A program made the position numbers and the translations under genes. A model generated the notes under the pieces. That model did not search any database. It saw only the letters and a list, made by a program, of their open reading frames with translations, and was not told the DNA's origin. DNA of 64,000 bases from CAVQSS01 sp963746605 (GTDB lineage Bacteria; Desulfobacterota; RBG-13-43-22). This document shows, in pieces, positions 1-11,008 of this stretch. Numbering within the stretch: position 1 is the first letter of the stretch; every line of letters starts with the position of its first letter. Location: assembly GCA_963746605.1 (NCBI GenBank), contig CAVVCH010000044.1, positions 9,415 through 73,414 on the forward strand. Reading direction: 5' to 3'.

Positions 1-1581
1 GGTTTTGGCGGCCGTCCAGAACCGGGTGGACAAAGGATTTTCCAATCCGAAGGTGGCGCTCCGGGCCTCCCGGTCCGAAAGGATATGGGAGACGATCAAG
101 GCCGCGTTTTTATCGAGGACCCGCATCGACTTTCCTCCCGGCTGATCCAGACGAAGCTTCAGTTCACTCCATTGCCCCCCATTGGCCAGGGTTCGGTAGG
201 CATTGGCCAGTTCACGAAGGGTAATATCCGCCGACCCGAGGGCCAGGGAATACCCGTAATAGTCCGCCTCTTCCGTCAGGCTTTCAAAGCCCAACTGCCT
301 GAGGCGGTCCAAGAAGGGCTGGAGACCGACCAGCAGCAGGGTCCGGACCGCCGGGATGTTGATCGAGGCCGAAAGAGCTGTCCGGACACTTACGTGACCT
401 CTGAAAACACGGTCGTAATTTTGCGGGACATATAGCCCTGTTACCGTGGGTACCTGGAGCGGAGCATCATCGAGAAGAGAGGCCGGTGTCAGCAGTCCTT
501 GTTCTATGGCCAGCCCATACAGAAAAGGTTTGAGGGTTGACCCGGCCTGCCTTCGGGCGGTGATGCCATCTACCCAGGAGGCGCTGGCAGTGGGACCGCT
601 GTTTCCCACATAGGCCAGAATTTCACCGGTCTTATTTTCGATTATTAGAACCGCTCCGTCGGTGACCCGGCCTTCTTTTAATAGGCCCAGAGTTTGGTTC
701 AGTGTTTCCAGGGCCAACCGTTGCAGCCGGCCGTCAATGGTGGAAACGACCCTGGTTTCCCCATCCTTGAGCAGGATCCGGGCTGCCTGGGGGGCCAGGG
801 CCGCAGCCGGCTTTATCCGGTAGGAAGTCCGCAGCCGGTCATCGGCCAAGGCTTTGATCGCCGGTTCGGCGGTCGCCGCGCCCATCGACCGCCCCAGGAA
901 ACAGGCCCGGCGGATAACACGATCGGCAGGGGCATTGGGGGAGGTAATCAAAGCAGCCAGAATCAATGATTCCGCTTCGTTTAATCCGCTGGGCTCTTTG
1001 TCGAAGAGTCCCCGGGAGGCGGCGGATAATCCCTGTAATTCAGCCCGGTAAGAGACCAGGTTGACATAGGCTTCGAGGATCTGTTCCTTGGACCAGGTTT
1101 TTTCCAGCTCCAGGGCGGCCAGCATCTGGTTCCATTTTTGCTTTAAGGTCCTTCTCCCCTTCCGGGGTTTGAGCCTTTTATCGAGCAGGCCGGAGAGCTG
1201 CATGGTGATCGTACTGCCCCCCCTCTTCCGCTCCGCCGTCGGATTTTCTAAAGCCGAGGCGGCCAACCCCAACCAGTCCACCCCGTGATGCCGGTAAAAT
1301 CGCCGGTCTTCCACCCCCAGGACCGCCTGAACGAAGGCCGGAGAAACCCCGTTCAAAGACACCCACTCCAGCCTCCGGCCCTGTTTATCAACCCTCAGTT
1401 CCTGAATGACCTGTCCCTGACGGTCGAGAAGCAGGGCATCCGTTTTTTTATAGGTATTTTTTACCGTTTCAAAGAGGGGCGTTTTCCTGATATCCGCCGC
1501 GCTGATCAAATAAAACCCCAGCCCGACCAGGAAGATAATCAGGGAAAGCCCGGCCCATTTAACTATTCGGGACTTTTTCAT
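1..1581 (-). CDS. pbpC: Penicillin-binding protein 1C, C-terminus cut by window edge
   Basis: Bifunctional peptidoglycan glycosyltransferase/transpeptidase anchored in the inner membrane. The reading frame is open from the ATG at 1581 to base 1 (527 codons). It has an N-terminal membrane anchor (residues about 5-25), then the family-51 glycosyltransferase with EDRRFYRHHG and GGSTITMQ, then the transpeptidase with the SxxK motif in GSTLKPF and the SxN motif in SASIN. The KTG motif and the PBP1C C-terminal domain would lie beyond the window. The alpha-2-macroglobulin gene follows 113 bases downstream on the same strand, the classic pbpC-yfhM pairing for periplasmic defence and repair. Start chosen at ATG AAA AAG just before the hydrophobic anchor. 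Confidence 0.93.
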   Translation of the reverse strand, partial: MKKSRIVKWAGLSLIIFLVGLGFYLISAADIRKTPLFETVKNTYKKTDALLLDRQGQVIQELRVDKQGRRLEWVSLNGVSPAFVQAVLGVEDRRFYRHHGVDWLGLAASALENPTAERKRGGSTITMQLSGLLDKRLKPRKGRRTLKQKWNQMLAALELEKTWSKEQILEAYVNLVSYRAELQGLSAASRGLFDKEPSGLNEAESLILAALITSPNAPADRVIRRACFLGRSMGAATAEPAIKALADDRLRTSYRIKPAAALAPQAARILLKDGETRVVSTIDGRLQRLALETLNQTLGLLKEGRVTDGAVLIIENKTGEILAYVGNSGPTASASWVDGITARRQAGSTLKPFLYGLAIEQGLLTPASLLDDAPLQVPTVTGLYVPQNYDRVFRGHVSVRTALSASINIPAVRTLLLVGLQPFLDRLRQLGFESLTEEADYYGYSLALGSADITLRELANAYRTLANGGQWSELKLRLDQPGGKSMRVLDKNAALIVSHILSDREARSATFGLENPLSTRFWTAAKT

Positions 1582-1603
1582 ATGATCATCTGACCTATTG
1601 AAC

Positions 1604-1688
1604 GTCGAACATCGAACATCCAACATCGAATGTTGAATGAAGGTTTGTTTACCATTCGAGGTTGGGCGTTCGATGTTCGATGTTCGAC
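1604..1688. repeat. Inverted repeat between pbpC and A2M gene
   Basis: A 17-base arm at 1604-1620 (GTCGAACATCGAACATC) is the exact reverse complement of 1672-1688. The arms and loop are built from repeated CGAACAT / CGATGTT units. The element fills most of the short gap between two same-strand genes, so the transcript could form a strong hairpin there. No U-tract marks it as a typical terminator. Confidence 0.7.
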
Positions 1689-1694
1689 TTTCAA

Positions 1695-4600
1695 CTATCT
1701 TTTTACTTCCATCTTCCGGTTCGGCAGTTCCCCGAACATCTCCGGGGAATAGAGGGCCTCGGCCCGCGTTTCGGGCAAATAAAAGACACCTTCATTATTG
1801 AGCCGGATGGTGTATTCCACGGACCATTTCCCCTTAGGGACCCATTCGAAGTAGACCCGCAATGCTTCAAAGGAACGCTCCCGGAAGGTCTCCCAAGCCC
1901 TGCCCTGCTCCTGCTCGCTGCCGGAGAGCAGACTCGAATCCCTTCCCAGCCCGCTGCCGAGGATCATCGCCCCTCCGGGTATGGGGTCGCTCACCACGAC
2001 CCAGGTCCGGTCCGCCTGGGATTCCAGTTCGAGCCGGACCCGGATCACGTCCCCTTTGCTCCAAAGGCCTTTGGTTTTTTGTTCCATTGGGATCAGCGTC
2101 TTCTTGATGGTATACCCGCTGGAAAAAGGTTGTTTCAAGGGAATGGCCGCCAGGCTCGTGACAGTGGCCCAGGGATTTCCGCTGCCCTCGTGGGCAATCC
2201 GGAGGGCTTCTTTCTTTTTGCTCCAGGGGAAGGCGATCTCCCCGCCCTTGGGAGTCTTTGTCCAGTCCATCGATTCCGTTTTATTCGGAAGCGTCGCCTT
2301 GGTGACACCGGTGACCGGTATTGATTCGTGCACCGCCCCGAATTTTTCCAGGGCCAGCAGGCCCCAGGCATTGGCCGGAGTCGTGTCCCAGTGCCCCCTT
2401 TTCATTCGCTCCAGCAGACCCCGGACCAGGCGGGCATGATCCTCATTCCAGCCCTCCAGGGAAAGGGTGGTCAGCAGCGCCCTGGCGGCATTGGAATCCG
2501 GAGAGGCCATGAGCCACCAGAGATAGTCGGTCTTTTCCGTGGAAAGCCCCAGAAGGGTTCCCTGAAGATTCATCCGCGAACGCAGGTTCTGCTCGGCTTC
2601 TTTCAGTTTTTTCAGCCGTTCAGGGATCTCTTTTACCCGCTGCAGGACGTTCATCCAGTCCAGGAGCGCCGAGACGGGCCAAAGCGGAGGTTCAGGGACA
2701 AGGGTGTTCAATAGCCCCGGCTGCGCTTCTCCGTAACGGGAAAGGGCCTCCACGGCGGACAGCTTCCTGATCGTCAAGTCGGCCGCCGGCCAGGCCGACG
2801 GTCGGATCACCCGGCCTTCGATGAAGGCTTTAAGTCCCTGGATCATCTGTTTTCGTAAAGAATCGGGGATTTCCTGACCGGCCTCGTGGCAGATGGAGAG
2901 CACGTAGGCCGTCAGGATCTCGTTTCCCTGCCTCATGTTGGGAAAATATTTGACCAGGCCTTGGTCGTCGAGATAGGAGGGGAGTTCCCCTATCAGGGAC
3001 CGCCAGGCCTCCTTGTCCCGCGCCACAATAGCTTTGGACAGTTTCTGTTCCAGGCAGAGATAGGGGTATTTTTTCATATACTCGGTCAGCCCGCTCAGAC
3101 CCTCCACCAGCTTAGGCTTCAGGGCCAGGCGAATCCCTCCTCGGCCGGGAACGGCGTCACCGGGCATCTCCACCTCCACCTGCGCCGGCTCCTTGAGCTG
3201 GAAGAGAGTGGCCTGAAAGGTCCGCACGGGGACGGCGGGCGCCACCTTCTGAGAGACCTTGATCCGGTCCTGGGCGTCTCCCCCTACTTCCCGGATAAAG
3301 GCCTCGTAGTCCACCTTTTCGACCCCCAGAGGCGCGACGACCTCCCAGCCGATTTCTCTGGCCTCGCCGGCCGGGATCGTTTCCTGGACCGGCTCCGGCG
3401 CTTTCCCAACCGCCCTCTCCTGCACCGACAGGGCGGCCTCGATCCGCATTTCCCTGGAAGAGGCGTTCCGGATCGTGAACCCGGCCCGGAAACGGTCCCC
3501 TTCCCGCACCAAGGGGGGGATCCCGGAGAGAATCATCAGGTCCTGTGAGGCCCGAATGCTCGTTCCGCCCGTTCCAAAAAGACCTTCTCCACCGTTGACC
3601 ACGGCCGTTATCCGGAAGGAGGTCAAGGAATCGTTGAGAGGGAACTGCACGGCGGCCTCACCGTTTTCATCCAGTGGGACCACCCCTTTCCAGTAAAGGA
3701 GGGTATCGAACAATTCCCGCGTTAGCTGCCTTCCCCCGCCGCCGCCATGGGGCAGGGACTTACGTCCAAAGTGCCTTTTCCCGATCACCATCATCTGGGC
3801 GGTGGCCGTTTCCACGTCGTACCCGGCCCGCCTCATCATCGCTTCCAACAGCTTCCAGCTTTCGTTGGGCTTCAGTTCGAGCAAGCCTTCATCCACCACG
3901 GCCACGGCCGCCTCGCTTCCCTTGGGAGGTATTCTTCCCTTCGGCGGTTTTCACCTTTATCCGGACCGCCACGGTTTCCCGAGTGTGGTAGGTTTTCTTG
4001 TCAGGCAGTACCTCCACCCCCAATTCGTGTTGCTTCCAGCCCACCCGGATCTCGGTCAGACCCAGCTTGTAGGCGGGCTTCCCCGGATCAAAGGTGGCGG
4101 TCGGCCGGCTCCCGGGAACACGGCCTCTGACCACCAGGGCGGACACAAATACATTGGGTGCATAATTCGGTTTCACCGGGATTTCCACAAAGGGATGGTT
4201 CCGGGAGATTTTTTTGATAGTGGCATCCAGGATCCCTTCCCGTTCCACTGTGATCAGGGCCGTGGCCTCCCGAAAGGGCATCTTCACCTGAAAGCGGGCC
4301 TGTTCGCCGGGCTCCCATTGTTTCTTATCAGGAACAATATCGATGCGGTCGTCGTTTCGGGCTTCCAACCAAAGGTCGTCCTTCCCGGGAACCCAGATTT
4401 CCAGGTGGGCCAGAGACCGAAAACCCGGTTCGCCGCTGACCTCGGCCTGGATGAGCACCGGACCGCTTACGGACGATGGGCCTTCACCGTGCAACATCCC
4501 GTTAGAATCCGTTTTGCCCTGAAAATGCGGGCCGATTTCCTTGATCTCGGTTATATGTTCATAGGCATAAAACCCTCCGGCCAGGCGTCTCCGGTGGGAA

Positions 4601-7489
4601 TAATTTTTTTTCTGAAAAAGGGTCGTCTTCACTTCTATGTCTGGCAGCGGCCGGCCCTTCAAATCCAAGACTACCACCTGATAGCTGAGGGAAGAGGCGG
4701 AGGGTTCCCTGACTCCGGAGGAGATCCCCACCAGCCAGGGAGAAGGAAACGTGGGGATTCGGGTAGTCACGGTTTGCATTTCCCCGCTGGGGTCCCGGAA
4801 TTCAAGTTCGGCCAGGAGGTCCATCGGGGTATCGGAGGCCGGGAGTCCGGAAAGCTTTGTGCGCGCCCCTCCTTGTTTATCCAGGATTAATTCCTTGGTC
4901 TGGAGAAGCCTTCTATTTTGCTGAGAGTCGGCATTTTCCGGCCCCTCTTCATCCTCGTCAAAAGCCTCCTCGGATCGCTCGAATTTTTCCAGGCCGGTTT
5001 TTACCCCACCATTGGAAAAGGTCACCTCTTCATAATCCGGAAAAACTATTGACCGGGGTTGGATTTCCGTGCGGATCTTTACCGGCAGGTGGGCGGCCCC
5101 GCCGCCGGAAAGATAGCTGACCGCCAGGTCAACCTCCATCTCCCGGGTGTTGACCAGGGGCTCTCGGGGGCCTTGGATGACCGCCTTCATCAGCGGGATC
5201 CGAAATTCCTCCACCCGAAAAGATCCGCTGGAGATTTTGGGGACGGTACCGGACCGCGCCGGATCGGACGGGGCGGCCAGATAAACCTCATAGGTCCCCA
5301 ATTTGGCTTTCTCGGGTATCTTGAAGACCGTCTCGGCCGTCCCGTTAGCCCGCCACTTCAGAGGAATCACCGTGGGCTGATTGCTGCCCGCGTGTTCCAC
5401 CACCACTTCTTTAAGTTCTTTGATCTCCGGGGGGATGAACAGGCCGCGCGAAGATCGCCGGCGGACAATGTGCTTCATGTGGACTTCTTCCCCGGCCCGG
5501 AAAAGGGTCCGGTCAAAGACCGTGTGGGCCAAGACATTCAGTCGGTCGGCATGGGTCCCGGTGGGAACGTTAAAACGCCACGGTTCTATCCCCTGGTTCC
5601 AACTGGAATGGGTGAAGGTCAAGTCCTGACCGGCTTTGGCAAAAACAAAAAGTCCGCTCCGCAGGCCTGAAAGGGCCGGCGTATACTCCTCCACTTCCTG
5701 TTTGTCCGAACAGCGGCGAAGGTTGTCCTCCGAGGGCAGGGGGACCATTATTTTGGCCAGTCCGAGTTCATCGGTTTTTCCCTCCCAGAGGTGTTTGCCC
5801 GCGCAGTCCCGGAGGGTGACCGAGGCTTCCTTCACCGGTTCCCCTTTATCCAAGGTGGTCACCCAGACCAGGGAAGAAGCCTTACCCCATTTGAAATGGG
5901 CCGACAGGTTGGTAACCAGCGCGGCGGCCGGCACATACATGGGCGCCGGCTTGGCCAGCAGACGGGATCCCAGGATTTCACTTTCCAGCTCGACCACATA
6001 AAACCCAAAGGGTTTCAGAGGAATCCCCAGCACTTCAAACTCCTTTGGGCCTCCGGGTTGTGGAAGGGCCAGGGGTTGAATTTTTTGCCGGTCTTTCAGG
6101 AGAGACGCCTTTCTTTTCGCGGTCCGGAGGAGGTTTAACCATTCAATGATTTTTTCTTCTTCATTCCCCCGAACCTCCAAAAGCCTCCCTTTTACGTTCC
6201 GGTCAGCATGCTGCCACTCCCCTTTCGCCTTTTCTGGAGAACCAGGGGGAACATTCGGATCGGGCTTCAATCCTGGACCCGGGTCATTTTCTATGGCTTT
6301 CGCTCCCGGGGACTCCAGCGGCCCCCTGGTGCCGCTCATCCAGGCCCTTATTTCGGCCTCCAGGTTTCTCACGGTCACCGGCAACAGGGGAGTCTCCTTC
6401 GATTCGATAATCCCGAAACGGGAGGCAAACTTGGCCAACGATGGATAGCGATCGGTTTTTACAGTCAGCGGGAATTTTTCCTGATTGGCCAGGGATCGGC
6501 CCGAATCGTCTTTGATATGTGGGGGCAGGTGCAGTGTGAGGGACTGACTTTCCGGAAAAGGCCCCTCAAAAACGATCCGATCCACATAGCGGTCGGAGTT
6601 CTCCTGTTCCTTGGGTTTCCATGTCTTACCGCCCGGACTTTTCAGGCGTACCTCCTTGACCTTCTCCCAGGCCACCGGCGCGGAGAAGGTCAAGGTCATC
6701 GGCAGCAGCGGGATAAAGCCGGAAGCGGGTTTTTCTTTCTTGCCGGACAACTTGGCCACAAAGGGTTTCCGCGTTTTGAAGGACAGGACCTGATCTTCGT
6801 TGGTGGATACCCCAGTGACCGACTTCACACCCTTGCCCCAGACGATCTTGACTTCCGATTCCGGCGGAAAGGTCTGCCGGCATTGAAAGACGAGGGAGGG
6901 TCCTATGTCTTTCTTGATTTTTAATTCCTTGAAGAGTTTATCCCTTTCCGGACCTTGGACCAGCCTCAGGCCCACCCGTTCCTGAATGCCTTCCACCGAG
7001 CAGTACACCTGTTTTAAGACCGAAGCCGGGTCGGGTTCGGCATCGAGAGTGAAGATAAAGACCTGACGTTCGTCGATCCGTTGACTTCCTCCTTCGGGTC
7101 GGGAGACTCGGACCATTGGGCCGCCGGTATCGAAGGAAAACCTTTGTGGACCGACTAAGGGCTCCCCCGGCCAGGGTTTTCAAGTCCGGCTTGATTTCAA
7201 ATTCACAGACCAGCCCGGCGGGCAAATCCCGCTCAAAATCATAAACCCAATTTTTACCGTCTACCCAACGCCCCCGGCCCTTCTCCGGGCAGTGGATGGA
7301 AAAAGGGTCATCCAGGCGGGGGTCTCCCAAGGGGACCATGGGCTCGGAAAAACGCACGGTCACCTGCCGGACCTCTTTGGCCGTACCCTGGGGGGAAAAG
7401 AGCTGCACCTGGGCCGCTTCCGCGGCAAAAACCAATCCGGCACAACACAGCCAGGCGGCCAGAACCCTTCGGAAGATTTTCATATCCAC
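1695..7489 (-). CDS. Bacterial alpha-2-macroglobulin family protein (two frameshifts)
   Basis: Large periplasmic protease-trapping protein of the YfhM/MG2 type, about 1930 residues once frames are joined, normal for the family. The N-terminus (from ATG at 7489) has a signal peptide. MG2-type domains fill the middle, and the C-terminal part carries the thioester motif CLEQ (in YLCLEQ, about 3050 on the minus strand). Two single-base breaks split it: near 7160 (CCC where CC is expected) and near 3937 (an extra A). Removing one base at each restores continuous homologous sequence such as VAVVDEGLLELKP. Its neighbour pbpC is the usual partner. It should trap attacking proteases when the envelope is breached. 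The breaks are more likely sequence errors than decay, but that is inference. Confidence 0.9.
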
Positions 7490-7665
7490 CTCGATCTTTC
7501 AGACACTCGGTCAGTTGGTTTTAGGGGGAGACTTTTCAAATATTATCAGAACGATTTCTTGTTGGCAATGTCATCCAGGGGTGAGGAGTTCCCATTCGAA
7601 TCAAAAATTCAAAACGACGTTGGGTAGCGTTATGGGACCATGTCAGTTCGGGTGGTTCGGGCGTT

Positions 7666-7818
7666 AGGATCTGTAAACAAATAACCTTGACAAAGCGGCC
7701 CTACAACCGTTCGCCCTGAGCTTGTCGAAGGGTGAACGATACGGCAATGCTTCGACAGGCTCAGCATGAACGGAGATATTAGCGGTATTGTACAGCTTAT
7801 TTCTTGACGGGTTCTTAG
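7666..7818. repeat. Dispersed repeat, copy A (second copy at 22942-23095)
   Basis: About 150 bases nearly identical to 22942-23095, beginning AGGATCTGTAAACAAATAAC and ending near TTCTTGACGGGTTCTTA. Inside are two oppositely oriented segments, CTGAGCTTGTCGAAG and CTTCGACAGGCTCAG, which pair at 14 of 15 positions to make a hairpin. The element dominates the 336-base gap between the A2M gene and the sulfatase remnant. No gene was seen in it. Confidence 0.85.
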
Positions 7819-7825
7819 GCGGCGG

Positions 7826-8020
7826 TCAGGGCCAAAGAGATAATTCTCCCAATCCCTTAATAATCGTTGGCAGGTATAAACGGTTATTCAGGAGGGACGA
7901 TTCCATTTTGGCCAGCCTGTTTTTCAAGCGGTCGTGGTCGGAGGAGTAGGCAGGATTTCCGGCCCGATCGGTCAGCTCATTCGGGTCTTCCGCGAGGTTA
8001 TATAATTCATAAACCTGGGA
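7826..8020 (-). pseudogene. C-terminal remnant of a sulfatase
   Basis: The last 63 codons of a minus-strand reading frame contain YELYNLAEDPNELTDRAG followed by a basic helical tail. This is the usual C-terminal end of arylsulfatase-family proteins (the ELYNLxxDPxE motif). Nothing of the catalytic domain is present. The upstream side is a GC-rich palindrome at about 8046-8067 and then an unrelated lipoprotein gene. The fragment has no start of its own, so it reads as the leftover of a deletion whose edge lies at or near the palindrome. Confidence 0.7.
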
Positions 8021-8045
8021 TGCAACTATTCTGCCGTCTCCCCAA

Positions 8046-8067
8046 GGGGCGGGCTTTAAGCCCGCCC
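8046..8067. repeat. GC-rich palindrome (GGGCGGGCTT...AAGCCCGCCC)
   Basis: Perfect short inverted repeat at the broken end of the sulfatase remnant. It has the form of REP-like elements found between genes in many genomes and could form a stable hairpin. Confidence 0.6.
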
Positions 8068-8142
8068 GCACCCGGAAGGAGACAAACCTCTCCCCCATAA
8101 AGGGAGAAGCCTTTTTATTCTGATTAGCTTGGATGAGGGGGC

Positions 8143-8466
8143 TTAAGCACAACTGCCGCCGCCGACATCCTTCTTGTCCAACACCCAGGTATTGTTCGTC
8201 TTTTTAAAGGTCAGCGTAATCCGTTTTCTTTGGTCCTGATCAAGGTTCCCGCAGAACCAGTTCAAGGTTCGGAAATCGGTCCCAGACACCGGGTCCCTAA
8301 AATCAACGGACTCGTTGGCGTTATTGGAGATACTATCTCCGTTAATCGTGTATTGAACATTCACATTGGCAAACCCCCCACCGGAAGAGCTGGAATTACA
8401 ACCGGCCAGGATCAGGGCAAAACCCAAAAGTAAGGTGGCAGCAGTCAGGATTGGTACTTTTTTCAT
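8143..8466 (-). CDS. Small lipoprotein of unknown function
   Basis: 107 residues with a type II signal peptide: hydrophobic stretch then the lipobox LAGC, with the modified Cys at residue 22, followed by a Ser/Gly-rich linker. The mature part is short, polar and ends in GGGSCA. It contains two further cysteines (WFCGN and the C-terminal one) that could form a disulfide. It is not recognised as a named family. It sits about 65 bases downstream of another lipoprotein gene on the same strand, and both have Ser/Gly-rich linkers, so they may be co-expressed surface proteins. Confidence 0.75.
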   Translation of the reverse strand: MKKVPILTAATLLLGFALILAGCNSSSSGGGFANVNVQYTINGDSISNNANESVDFRDPVSGTDFRTLNWFCGNLDQDQRKRITLTFKKTNNTWVLDKKDVGGGSCA

Positions 8467-8610
8467 AATTATTATCCTCCTTTTTGCTTTATTAGGCGTT
8501 TAAAAAGATAGCGATCGCAACTCAGTAAAGTTAACAACCGTGCCTCATTAATTGCCTGAGTATTTTTCCGGTTTTAAAGGATGGCCGTCCCTCCCTTTCC
8601 TGAGATTCTT

Positions 8611-9181
8611 TTATCGGAAGGTGGAGCTCGTTTTGGCCGTCGGCGTCGGCGTCGGCGAAATGTTGATGGTGGTCTGTCCCGATCGATCCCTGGAAGGTGA
8701 CGTTGATGGACGCGGTACCCGGCGAAAAACCGGCGAAGAAATCAATAAAGGTCCGGCCATTGCTTAAGACCCGGTTATCTGTTGTAATCGGCTGCCCGTA
8801 ATCATATCCGCCGCCGCTGGAACGGGACCGGAAACTGAAAGCCCCATTGGAGCAGGTAATGAAAACGGTGGAATTGGGAGGGGCCGGAGTACCCGAAGGA
8901 TCGGTTACGGTAATCGTCACCGTGGTGGCGCTCAGCGTAGCCGGAATATCCGAGGAGGTGGAGGCAACGGACTGGAACATGGCCGATTGGGCCGGGGCCA
9001 CACTGACCTTAAAGTGACCGTCGAAGTTACCGGAACCTCCAGTGCCGGTCTGGGTCCCGCTCGAGGAGCTGCTGTTCGGGGTACAGGAATAAAGCCCCGA
9101 TAGGGCCGCCATAAGTACCAGCCAAGTCGAAAGGATCGACAAGGGGCGGATGCTACCCTTATTCAAACAGCGCATGGTCAT
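8611..9181 (-). CDS. Lipoprotein with bacterial Ig-like domain (one frameshift)
   Basis: Begins with an N-terminal hydrophobic segment and the lipobox LYSC near residue 33, followed by a Ser/Thr/Gly-rich spacer. The body (residues about 80-170) has the pattern of an Ig-like invasin/Big-type repeat: SATTVTITVTDPSGTPAPPN, a single internal Cys, then TASINVTFQG. An extra base near 8676 throws the frame. With it removed the protein ends in a Thr/Pro repeat and the stop at 8611-8613. Without correction it runs to 8531 with an implausible charged tail. Probably outer-membrane or surface anchored. Partner unknown. Confidence 0.7.
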
Positions 9182-9279
9182 TACCTCCTCGAAAGGGTTA
9201 TTTTCTGGATAAAGGCGAGTCCGTCTCCAAGGGATAGGATACTGGCCTATACTAATAACTTTTGGAATGCTTTATCAAG

Positions 9280-9837
9280 CTATAAATTTTGGTACTCCTT
9301 GAGGCCTTCTTCGTACAGGTCCCGTCCGAAGACGTCATTGATCACCACCGCCGGAAAATTTTCCACCACCAGTCGGCGAATGGCCTCCGGACCTAATTCC
9401 TCATAGGCGATCACCTCCGCAGACCGAATCGACTGTGCGATTAAGGCCCCGGCGCCGCCGGTCGCGCCCAGATAGACGGCCTTGTAGCGCGCCATGGCCT
9501 CCCGGACGGAGGGTGCTCGTTTCCCCTTGCCGATCATTCCCTTGAGGCCGATTTCCATCAATCGTGGAGCATAGGGATCCATGCGGTAACTGGTGGTCGG
9601 CCCGGCCGCCCCGATGACCCGACCCGGTCTGGCTGGTGAGGGCCCCACATAATAGATGACCTGCCCTTGCATTTCAAAGGGAAGGGCTTTACCGGCATCC
9701 AGTAATTCGATCAGACGCTTGTGGGCGGCGTCCCGGGCAGAGTAGATGACGCCGTTGAGGAACACTTTATCGCCGATTTCAAGCGAAGAGACCGTCTCAT
9801 CCGTCAAGGGGGTGGACAAGGTCACGGTTTTGGGCAT
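9280..9837 (-). CDS. Fumarate hydratase class I, beta subunit
   Basis: 185-residue C-terminal-type subunit of the oxygen-sensitive iron-sulfur fumarase (the TtdB/FumA-C domain family). The sequence shows GPTTSYRMDPYAPRL, GMIGKG and YLGATGGAGAL, all characteristic of the beta domain that binds substrate next to the [4Fe-4S] cluster held by the alpha subunit. The alpha subunit lies upstream on the same strand, separated by about 260 bases that include a GC palindrome, instead of the usual close coupling. Converts fumarate and malate in the TCA cycle or in reverse for anaerobic metabolism. A tartrate dehydratase role cannot be excluded. Confidence 0.92.
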   Translation of the reverse strand: MPKTVTLSTPLTDETVSSLEIGDKVFLNGVIYSARDAAHKRLIELLDAGKALPFEMQGQVIYYVGPSPARPGRVIGAAGPTTSYRMDPYAPRLMEIGLKGMIGKGKRAPSVREAMARYKAVYLGATGGAGALIAQSIRSAEVIAYEELGPEAIRRLVVENFPAVVINDVFGRDLYEEGLKEYQNL

Positions 9838-10034
9838 GGGGAATACTCCTCTGAGATATTAATTTCGTTGATTACGTTGGTCCTATCCAAATAAGCGCAC
9901 TACCCGGGCAGGCATCTGCGAAGCATGAAAATAGTACAACCATCCGTTTTCTTGTAGGGGAAGGGTTCAACGCCTCCCGAGCTGGGAATCGAGACTCAAT
10001 TTTCTTCCAGAGCGTGCTTTACGCCCGGCAGGTC

Positions 10035-10053
10035 GGAGGGGATGAACCCCTCC
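10035..10053. repeat. GC palindrome between fumarase subunit genes
   Basis: GGAGGGG and CCCCTCC arms separated by ATGAA. The same arm-loop-arm pattern occurs twice more at about 12004-12025 and 12077-12098. REP-like. It could act as a transcript-stabilising hairpin between the alpha and beta subunit genes. Confidence 0.65.
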
Positions 10054-10094
10054 CTACACTCGACCCCTTGAACCTGTTTCTAGTTATTTTCTCA

Positions 10095-10937
10095 CTAAAT
10101 AACGGCCTCTTTATGACGGCTGGCATGACACTGAACATTGACCGCCACGGGCAGGCTGGCAATGTGGCAAGGGAGCAGACGGACATGGACCCCTAATGAA
10201 GTAGTCCTGCCGCCCAAACCCTGGGGACCGATCCCCAGTTTATTGATCGCCTCCAGTAATTCCTTCTCCAAGCCATCCAACTCCGGATCGGGGTTGGGGG
10301 TTCCTAAAGACCTCAACAGGGACTTTTTGGCCTGCAAGGCCGCCTGTTCAAAGGTCCCGCCGATGCCTACCCCGATAATGGTCGGTGGACAAGGGTTGGG
10401 GCCGGCCTCTTTGACCGTCTCGATGACCCGATCTTTGACTCCGGCCAGACCGGCCGAGGGCGGCAGCATGAACAACCGGCTCATGTTTTCGCTTCCCCCT
10501 CCCTTGGGCACGACCATGACCTTGACCTGGTCCCCGGGAACAATATCGATATAAATCACCGCCGGGGTGTTGTCCCCGGTGTTGGCCCGGGTGAACGGAT
10601 GGCAGGAGGACTTACGCAAATATCCCTCCCCGTACCCTTCACGGACACCCTGATTGACCGCCTCCTTCAAGTCTCCCCCAACCAGGTGTACCTCCTGTCC
10701 GACTTCCAGAAAAATGACCGCCAGGCCGGTATCCTGGCAGATGGGAACATGTTCCTCTCGAGCCAGGCAGGCGTTTTCTATCAATTGATCCAGGATTTCC
10801 TTTCCCACGGGTGAGACTTCGTTTTTGAGGGCCCCCTGGAAGCCCGCGAGGACATCTTCACCGAGCTGCTCATTGGCTTCAACGCTTAACCGTTTGACCG
10901 CGTCAGTTATTTCCCGGATATTAATTTCTCTGACCAT
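10095..10937 (-). CDS. Fumarate hydratase class I, alpha subunit
   Basis: 280-residue cluster-binding subunit of the two-part fumarase. Cluster-ligand cysteines are visible in ICQDTG, in PNPCPPT and in the C-terminal LLPCHIAS. GGGSENMS and GIGGTFEQAA are family motifs. The start is placed at ATG 10937 (MVREINIREI), which matches the usual N-terminus. A longer frame from 11060 exists but its extra 41 residues are atypical. The beta subunit follows downstream. The gene is divergent from surE, so the 10938-11008 interval is a shared promoter region. Confidence 0.93.
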   Translation of the reverse strand: MVREINIREITDAVKRLSVEANEQLGEDVLAGFQGALKNEVSPVGKEILDQLIENACLAREEHVPICQDTGLAVIFLEVGQEVHLVGGDLKEAVNQGVREGYGEGYLRKSSCHPFTRANTGDNTPAVIYIDIVPGDQVKVMVVPKGGGSENMSRLFMLPPSAGLAGVKDRVIETVKEAGPNPCPPTIIGVGIGGTFEQAALQAKKSLLRSLGTPNPDPELDGLEKELLEAINKLGIGPQGLGGRTTSLGVHVRLLPCHIASLPVAVNVQCHASRHKEAVI

Positions 10938-10969
10938 GAACGGAACTCCTCTTATCCTCGCAATCGGAC

Positions 10970-10983
10970 GGACTTTTTGCGAG
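10970..10983 (+). repeat. Short repeat GGACTTTTTGCGAG, copy 1
   Basis: This 14-base word recurs at 43458-43471 and, reversed, at 50905-50918, with a one-mismatch copy at 43434-43447. Each lies just upstream of a gene start. Here it lies in the fumarase/surE divergent region. Confidence 0.6.
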
Positions 10984-11008
10984 CCCGTCGCCCTGCCCTT
11001 CTTTATAT

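Noticed and set aside
3802..4890. Plus-strand 362-codon frame within the alpha-2-macroglobulin gene
   Set aside because: Antisense to recognisable A2M sequence, with no family resemblance and no ribosome-binding site.
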